Assembly: GCA_964570285.1 (NCBI GenBank)
Contig: CAZMXP010000039.1
Location: 1-46,562 of the forward strand
DNA: 46,562 bases
Source: CAZMXP01 sp964570285
Lineage (GTDB): Bacteria > Planctomycetota > PLA2
Reading direction: 5' to 3'
The notes under the pieces: model-generated
Databases searched by the model: none
What the model was told of the DNA's origin: nothing
The model's input: the letters and a program-made list of their open reading frames with translations, nothing else
Translations under genes and position numbers: made by a program
Part shown: positions 41,431-46,562 of the stretch, piece after piece
Layout of the letters: each line of letters opens with the position of its first letter
Numbering within the stretch: position 1 is the first letter of the stretch

Positions 41431-42594
41431 ATGAACGGGCCGGGCGCGCGCATCCCCTTTCACGTCCCGACGCTCGGGCCGCTCGAGGCGCAGGCCGCCG
41501 CGCAGGCGGTGGCCGCCGGGCTCTTCGAGGGCGACGGCCCGATCTGCCGGCGCGTCGAGGAGGCCCTGCGCGCGCGGACGGGCAGCCGACACGCGCTGCT
41601 GGTGACCTCGGCGACCCACGCGCTCGAACTCGCGCTGCTGCTGCTCGAGGTCGGACCCGGCGACGAGGTCGTGCTGCCGTCCTTCACCTTTCCGTCGGCC
41701 GCCAACGCGATCCTGCTGCGGGGCGCGCGGCCGGTCTTCGCCGACGTGCGCGCCGACACGCTCGAACTCGACGCGCAGGACGTCGCGCGCGTGCTCTCGC
41801 CGGCCACGCGCGCGGTGCTGGCCGTCGACTACGGCGGCGTCGGCTCCGACCTGGGCGCCCTGCGGGCCGTGCTCGACGCGGCGCGACCCGGCATCGCGAT
41901 CGTGGAGGACGCCGCGCAGGGCCTGGGCGCCTTCCGCGACGGCGTGCATCTCGGGGTCGGCGCGCGCGCCGGGGCGCTCTCCTTCCACGCCAGCAAGAAC
42001 GTGGCCTGCGGCGAGGGCGGCGCGCTGCTGCTGCAGGACGACGCGCTGGCTGGCCGCGCCGAGGTGCTGCGCGAGAAGGGCACCGATCGCGCCGCCTTCC
42101 GGCGCGGCGAGCGGCCGCGCTACGAGTGGGTCGCGACGGGCAGCAGCTGGGTGCTCTCGGACCTGCTTGCGTCCGTGCTCGAGGTGCAGCTGCGGCGCGC
42201 GGACGAGATCACGGCGGCGCGCCTCGGAATCGCCCGCCGCTACGACGAGGGCCTCGCCGACCTGTACGCCGAGGGGCGACTGATCCCGCAGACGGTGCCG
42301 GCCGGCTGCCGCCCCAACGGGCATCTGTACGCGGTGCGCACCGCCGACGCGCCGACGCAGCGCGCGCTGCGGGCGCACCTCGCGGCGGCCGGCATCGACG
42401 CGCCCTTCCACTTCGTGCCGCTGCACACGACGGCGTACGCGCGCGCCGTCGCCGGCCCGCCGCGCGCGCTGCCCGTCACCGAAGCCGCGTGGAACGGCCT
42501 GCTGCGGCTGCCGATCCATCCGTCGCTCGACCGCGCGTCTCAGGAACGGGTCGTCCGCGCCGTGCGGGAGGGTCTGGGCGCGCGGCCGAACTGA
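41431..42594 (+). CDS. wecE: dTDP-4-amino-4,6-dideoxygalactose transaminase (WecE/RffA type)
   Basis: The protein has 387 residues from the ATG at 41431, chosen because IPFHVPTLG lies near the start as in WecE; a GTG at 41413 is possible. It is a DegT/DnrJ/EryC1-family PLP enzyme: FTFPSAANAI, VDYGGVGSDL, EDAAQGLGAF and FHASKNVACGEGGAL, with the Schiff-base Lys near residue 189. The block GTDRAAFRRGERPRYEWVAT, then GSSWVLSDLLAS, is specific for the RffA/WecE branch. The family makes dTDP-4-amino-4,6-dideoxygalactose for surface polysaccharide. Other genes of that pathway are not in the window. Confidence 0.85.
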   Translation: MNGPGARIPFHVPTLGPLEAQAAAQAVAAGLFEGDGPICRRVEEALRARTGSRHALLVTSATHALELALLLLEVGPGDEVVLPSFTFPSAANAILLRGARPVFADVRADTLELDAQDVARVLSPATRAVLAVDYGGVGSDLGALRAVLDAARPGIAIVEDAAQGLGAFRDGVHLGVGARAGALSFHASKNVACGEGGALLLQDDALAGRAEVLREKGTDRAAFRRGERPRYEWVATGSSWVLSDLLASVLEVQLRRADEITAARLGIARRYDEGLADLYAEGRLIPQTVPAGCRPNGHLYAVRTADAPTQRALRAHLAAAGIDAPFHFVPLHTTAYARAVAGPPRALPVTEAAWNGLLRLPIHPSLDRASQERVVRAVREGLGARPN

Positions 42595-42720
42595 GGGCGC
42601 CGCGCCGCCCTGTCGGGATTCGCCCATCTGCCATAAACTGCGCCCCTCGGGTTCCTGCCCTGCAGGACGCCCGATCGGGCAGCCCCTCCCTCCTCTCTCT
42701 CTGCTGGAGTTCCACCCGCG

Positions 42721-43986
42721 ATGCTCACGACCCGTCTCGCTTCACGGCTGCTGCCCGCGCTCGTCGCGGCGGCGCTGCTGCTGCCGGCCCCGAGCGCCGG
42801 CGCGCAGGTCTGTTTCGGCCCCGACAATCTCGACGTGCCCGGCGCCTGCTGCGTGCCCGTCATCCCCAACCTGCCGCCCTTCCCCGCCATCTCGATGGGC
42901 GGCCTGGGGATCTGCTGGAACACCTGCTCGGTGGCCGCGCAGCGCACGCTCAAGGTGCAGTGGAACACGCCCTTCCAGCCGCAGTGCGCGCAGTACACGA
43001 CCCCGCTGCTCGTCACGGATTCCACCAGCGGCGCGGCCATGCTCACGGGCACGATGGTGCTCGACTACACGCGCACCTGGGACGAGATCACGACGACCGG
43101 TCTCGTGCAGCAGGTCTGGCGCTTCACCGCCAAGGCCGACCTCTCGGTGCCGGCCGGCGGCGGCGCGCCCTTCTGCCCGACGCCGAGCTGCATCGCGCCG
43201 GCGGGCCCGCATCCGACCGCCTTCTTCTACGGCTACGTCGACTACACCTGCGTGCAGCCGGGCGCCGGCTACGAGGCGACGCTCGTGCTCTACCACGCCT
43301 GCGACCGCTTCATCCACCAGCCGGGCCTGTCCGACAAGCCGGGCGTGTTCCACCCCGGCATCTCGTACGCGATCGTCGCGCCGCACTCGACGGTGCAGCC
43401 CTTCATCCCGGCCAACACCTTCGCGTCGGCCGGGCCGGTCTTCGGCGAGGCCACGCGCGACGTCGTGACGGTCACGCCCCCGCCGGGCTTCTGCATCAGC
43501 GAGGACCGCGTCAACGTCGGCAACATGACCCTGCTGGGCGCCGGCTGCGTGTGCACGATGACCGCCAACCCCAAGCAGCAGTCGCTGCGCGACTTCCGCG
43601 GCCAGACCGCGTGCGTCAACGCCGCGGGCCTGCCGGGCGGCTGGGCCTCGCTCAACGTCAACTTCCCGACGCTGCCGTGGTTCCACATGGTGAGCACGAG
43701 CATCGGGTTCTGGTCGAATCCCAACGTGTTCCCCGGACAGGAGCACGTCTGGGTCGATGAGGGCCTGTTCGTGCACCAGAGCGCCTGCACGGGCGACTTC
43801 GTCGAGATGAAGTACGGCGCCTCGACGCGCGACGGCTGGCAGCCGCTGCTGCCGATCCCGATCGTGGTCGACGACTTCACCGACCTGGCCGACAACTGGA
43901 CGGCGCCGCTCTTCGGCCCGTACCCCCTGCCGATCCTGGGCAGCGTCCGGCCGACGGATCATCTGATCTACGTGAACCTGCCGTAG
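42721..43986 (+). CDS. Secreted cysteine-rich protein, copy 1 of a tandem pair
   Basis: The protein has 421 residues with GGAG 11 nt upstream. A signal peptide (LLPALVAAALLLPAPSAGAQ) precedes a Cys-rich, beta-rich mature protein with many conserved segments shared with the next gene. These include LGICWNTCSVAAQRTLKVQW, YTRTWDEI, YGYVDYTCVQPGAGYE, LYHACDRFIHQPGLSDKPGV, GAGCVCTMTANPKQQ, LPWFHMVSTSIGFWS and DHLIYVNLP. The even spread of Cys suggests disulphide bonds and an extracellular or periplasmic place. I recognise no enzyme or binding domain. Probably a lineage-specific secreted family. Confidence 0.75.
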   Translation: MLTTRLASRLLPALVAAALLLPAPSAGAQVCFGPDNLDVPGACCVPVIPNLPPFPAISMGGLGICWNTCSVAAQRTLKVQWNTPFQPQCAQYTTPLLVTDSTSGAAMLTGTMVLDYTRTWDEITTTGLVQQVWRFTAKADLSVPAGGGAPFCPTPSCIAPAGPHPTAFFYGYVDYTCVQPGAGYEATLVLYHACDRFIHQPGLSDKPGVFHPGISYAIVAPHSTVQPFIPANTFASAGPVFGEATRDVVTVTPPPGFCISEDRVNVGNMTLLGAGCVCTMTANPKQQSLRDFRGQTACVNAAGLPGGWASLNVNFPTLPWFHMVSTSIGFWSNPNVFPGQEHVWVDEGLFVHQSACTGDFVEMKYGASTRDGWQPLLPIPIVVDDFTDLADNWTAPLFGPYPLPILGSVRPTDHLIYVNLP

Positions 43987-44166
43987 TCCGGATCACGACA
44001 CTTCGATGGTCGCCGCGACGGGCGGCGGGGGCGCACCAGGCGCCGCCCGTCGCCCGCCGCGCGCATTTCGGCGAAGTGCCGTAGACTCCGCCGGTCGCGT
44101 CGGCGCAGGGCGCGTCCGGGCGATGCGCCCTGCGCCCCGACCCCTCTCCCCCGGAGCACCTCGACC

Positions 44167-45426
44167 ATGCTGGGATTCCGTCGTCTTCCGTCCGTGCTGC
44201 TGTCCGTCGTCGCGGCGACCGCGCTCATGCTCACGGCGCCGCGCCTTTCCGCGCAGTCGTGCTTCGGCCCCGACCAGCTCGACTTCGGCAACTGCTGCCA
44301 GCCCGCCGCGGCGAACCTGCCGGCCTTCTCCGGCGCCTCGCTCGACGGCCTCGGCATCTGCTGGAACACCTGCGCCGTCGCGTCGCAACGCACTCTGCGC
44401 GTGCAGTGGACCACGCCCGCGCAACCCACCTGCGCCGAGTACACGACCACGCTGTTCGTCTCGGACGCCACGAGCGGCGCGCCGATGCTCACGGGCGCGC
44501 TCGTGCTCAACTACACGCGCACCTGGGACGAGATCGAACCCACCGGCGGCGTGCGGCAGGTCTGGCGCTTCACGGCCAAGGCCGACCTGTCGAACGTGCC
44601 CGGCGGCCTGCTGGGTTGCCCGTCGCCCACCTGCATCGGTCCGCCGGGCCCGCACCCCACCGCCTTCTACTACGGCTACGTCGACTACACCTGCGTGCAG
44701 CCGGGCGCCGGCTTCGAGCAGACGCTCGTGCTCTACCACGCCTGCGACCGCTTCATCCACCAGCCGGGCCTGTCGGACAAGCCGGGCGTCTTCCACCCGG
44801 GCACTTCGTACGCGATCGTCGCGCCGCACACGGCGGCGCAGCCCTTCATCCCGTCGTCGAGCATCGCCTCGGGCGGGCCGGTCTTCGGCGAGGCCATGCG
44901 CGACGTGCGCATCCCCGGCACGGTGATCTGCGCCATCGAAGACCACGTCGCCGGCGGGGCGATGAACCTGATCGGCGCCGGCTGCGTGTGCACGATGACG
45001 GCCAATCCCAAGCAGCAGACGCTGCGGCAGTTCACGGGCAGCAGCGTGTGCGCGAACACGGCCGGAGTGCCGGGCGGCTGGGCCACGCTCAACATCAACT
45101 TCCCGACGCTGCCGTGGTTCCACCTGGTCTCGACGAGCATCGGCCGCTGGAGCAGCCCGCTCGTCTACCCGGGCCCGGAGACGGTCTGGGTCGATGAAGG
45201 CCTGTTCGTGCACCAGAGTTCCTGCAGCGGCGACTTCGTCGAGATGAAGTACGGCGCCTCGACGCGCGGCGGCTGGACGCCGATCCTGCCGCAGATCCCG
45301 ATCGTGTCGACCAACTTCACCGACCTCGTCGACAACTGGACCGCGCCGCTCCTCGGCCCCTACCCCACGCCGATCCTCGGCAGCATCCGTCCGTCGGACC
45401 ACCTCATCTACGTGAACCTGCCGTAG
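44167..45426 (+). CDS. Secreted cysteine-rich protein, copy 2 of a tandem pair
   Basis: A 419-residue paralogue of the preceding gene. It has its own signal peptide (VLLSVVAATALMLTAPRLSA-Q) and GGAG 10 nt upstream. Nearly all Cys and Trp residues of copy 1 are kept, while loops and the segment after FGEA (copy 1 VVTVTPPPGF, copy 2 VRIPGTVICA) vary. Both copies end DHLIYVNLP. Separate leader regions of 125-180 bp suggest each may be transcribed alone; both leaders hold a TGCC-TA-ACT block, a possible shared -10 region, though I cannot assign a -35. The family was not recognised. Confidence 0.75.
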   Translation: MLGFRRLPSVLLSVVAATALMLTAPRLSAQSCFGPDQLDFGNCCQPAAANLPAFSGASLDGLGICWNTCAVASQRTLRVQWTTPAQPTCAEYTTTLFVSDATSGAPMLTGALVLNYTRTWDEIEPTGGVRQVWRFTAKADLSNVPGGLLGCPSPTCIGPPGPHPTAFYYGYVDYTCVQPGAGFEQTLVLYHACDRFIHQPGLSDKPGVFHPGTSYAIVAPHTAAQPFIPSSSIASGGPVFGEAMRDVRIPGTVICAIEDHVAGGAMNLIGAGCVCTMTANPKQQTLRQFTGSSVCANTAGVPGGWATLNINFPTLPWFHLVSTSIGRWSSPLVYPGPETVWVDEGLFVHQSSCSGDFVEMKYGASTRGGWTPILPQIPIVSTNFTDLVDNWTAPLLGPYPTPILGSIRPSDHLIYVNLP

Positions 45427-45482
45427 CGCGGGGCGCGCCAGGGACTGGCGAACGAGCGCACCGGCCCGGATCATGGCCGGCG

Positions 45483-46562
45483 ATGCCGCTCGTGCTGCAC
45501 AACAGCCTCACGCGGGCCAAGGAGCCCTTCGTACCGGTCTCGCCGGGGAAGGTCCGCATGTACCACTGCGGGCCGACGGTCTACGGCGCGGCGCACATCG
45601 GCAACTTCCGGGCCTTCCTGTTCGCCGACGTGCTGCGGCGCTGGCTCGAGAGTTCGGGCTACGAGGTCCGGCAGGTGATGAACATCACCGACGTCGGGCA
45701 CGCGCGCGACGACGACCCCGATCACGGCGAGGACAAGCTCGACGCGGCCGCGCGCAAGGAGCGCCTCGACCCCTGGAAGATCGCGGCCAAGTACGCCGAG
45801 CTGTTCCTGGCCGACGTCGACCGCTTCGGCATCCGGCGGGCGCACGCCTACCCGCGCGCCACGCAGTACATCCCGCAGATGATCGCCATCATCGAGCGGC
45901 TCATCGCGTCGGGGCACGCCTACGTCGCGGGCGCCAACGTCTACTACTCGGTGGCGGCCTTCCCGGCCTACGGGCGGCTGTCGGGCAACACCGGCGAGGC
46001 GCTGCTGGCCGGCGCGCGCGTCGAGGTGCTCGACGAGAAGCGCGACCCGCGCGACTTCGCGCTGTGGAAGAGCGACCCGCGGCACATCATGCAGTGGGAC
46101 TCGCCCTGGGGGCGCGGCTTCCCCGGCTGGCACATCGAGTGCTCGGCGATGAGCCGCGATTTGCTCGGCGAGGGCACGCTCGACATCCACACCGGGGGCG
46201 AGGACAACGTCTTCCCGCACCACGAGTGCGAGATCGCGCAGAGCGAGGGCGCCTTCGGCGTGCCCTTCGTGCGCACCTGGATGCACGCGCGCTTCCTGCA
46301 GGTCGACGGCGGCAAGATGTCCAAGAGTTTGGGCAACCTGTACACGCTCGACGATCTCGTGGCGCGCGGGCACGCGCCCGTCGCGGTGCGCTTCGCGCTG
46401 CTGCGCGGGCACTACCGGCAGGTGCTCAACTTCACCTTCGAGGGGCTCGAGCAGGCGGCCGCCGCCGTGCGGCGCCTGCGGCTGTTCGCGGCGGCGATGG
46501 CCGAGCGCGCGGGGGACGGCCGCGCGGGCGCCGAGCGCGCCCGGCGCGCGCGCAGCGACGTC
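45483..46562 (+). CDS. cysS: Cysteinyl-tRNA synthetase, N-terminal 360 residues (runs off window)
   Basis: The frame opens at the ATG at 45483 and stays open to the window end. The class I signatures are complete: MYHCGPTVYGAAHIGNFRAF (zinc Cys29 and the HIGH-like HIGN at 38-41), WHIECSAMSRDLLGEG and HTGGEDNVFPHHECEIAQSE (zinc ligands and catalytic region), and KMSKSLGN at about 277. It attaches Cys to tRNA-Cys, an essential reaction. The C-terminal anticodon-binding part lies beyond the window. An ATG nine bases upstream is out of frame and has no role. Confidence 0.95.
   Translation, partial: MPLVLHNSLTRAKEPFVPVSPGKVRMYHCGPTVYGAAHIGNFRAFLFADVLRRWLESSGYEVRQVMNITDVGHARDDDPDHGEDKLDAAARKERLDPWKIAAKYAELFLADVDRFGIRRAHAYPRATQYIPQMIAIIERLIASGHAYVAGANVYYSVAAFPAYGRLSGNTGEALLAGARVEVLDEKRDPRDFALWKSDPRHIMQWDSPWGRGFPGWHIECSAMSRDLLGEGTLDIHTGGEDNVFPHHECEIAQSEGAFGVPFVRTWMHARFLQVDGGKMSKSLGNLYTLDDLVARGHAPVAVRFALLRGHYRQVLNFTFEGLEQAAAAVRRLRLFAAAMAERAGDGRAGAERARRARSDV

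Noticed and set aside
41382..43760. Very long plus-strand open frame across the aminotransferase and first secreted paralogue
   Set aside because: It is an out-of-frame shadow in very GC-rich DNA, with Arg/Ala-rich low-complexity translation; the real genes in the other frame have clear motifs and signal peptides.
42742..45474. Long minus-strand open frames opposite the two secreted paralogues
   Set aside because: They mirror each other only because the sense genes are paralogues. The translations are Arg/Val/Glu-rich without any domain, as expected from GC-rich antisense frames.
1..46562. CRISPR array
   Set aside because: No run of evenly spaced identical repeats with unique spacers was found; the GTTCCG array is irregularly spaced and on both strands.

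Overview
The window reads as chromosomal DNA of a GC-rich bacterium, most probably a planctomycete or a close relative. The pointers are a secreted SBBP beta-propeller protein with a C-terminal domain I associate with planctomycetes, an FG-GAP/VCBS protein ending in ASPIC/UnbV, a glyoxal/galactose-oxidase-like enzyme, and many GTG/TTG starts. This placement is inference from gene content; there is no rRNA or marker gene set to confirm it. The housekeeping DNA at the right (36.4-46.6 kb) is very GC-rich, while several accessory stretches (about 1.6-4 kb, 7-12 kb and 32.4-35.9 kb) are visibly less so.

Layout. (1) 1-1.6 kb: the start of a type I restriction hsdM gene that runs off the left edge, a GIY-YIG nuclease with a RAMA-like C-terminal domain, and a divergent XRE regulator with a palindromic candidate operator between them. 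(2) 1.6-4.0 kb: four small minus-strand genes of unknown function separated by imperfect palindromes that look like integron attC sites. (3) 4.0-4.5 kb: a copy of a sequence that also sits directly 3' of tRNA-Gln at 36 kb. (4) 4.5-12.2 kb: secreted proteins (SBBP propeller, copper-radical-oxidase-like enzyme, VCBS/ASPIC protein). (5) 12.3-24.8 kb: an integrated mobile element with a ParB-like/DNA methyltransferase fusion, a terminase-small-subunit-like protein, a tyrosine recombinase, an AEP-type primase plus SF3-like helicase, a run of tiny translationally coupled genes, and a DUF2924 / large serine recombinase / HTH set. (6) 24.9-30.8 kb: three overlapping genes encoding a TerB_N/TerB/TerB_C protein, a BrxD-like (DUF2791) ATPase and an Lhr/BrxHI-like helicase. 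This is the best candidate for a poorly described defence system. A histone-H1-like protein and a PIN-like protein follow. (7) 32.4-35.9 kb: a second run of minus-strand orphan genes, with at least one attC-like site. (8) 36.2 kb onward: tRNA-Gln(CUG) with a clear promoter, agmatinase, a five-gene ABC-2 transporter operon, a WecE-like sugar aminotransferase, two tandem cysteine-rich secreted paralogues, and the start of cysS running off the right edge.

Working model: the 32 kb between the two tRNA-flank repeats (about 4.3-36.2 kb) is an accessory island beside tRNA-Gln. It holds cassette-like genes, a replication-competent integrative element and defence cargo. The repeats are diverged, so if they mark an integration the event is old or the repeats are a wider family.
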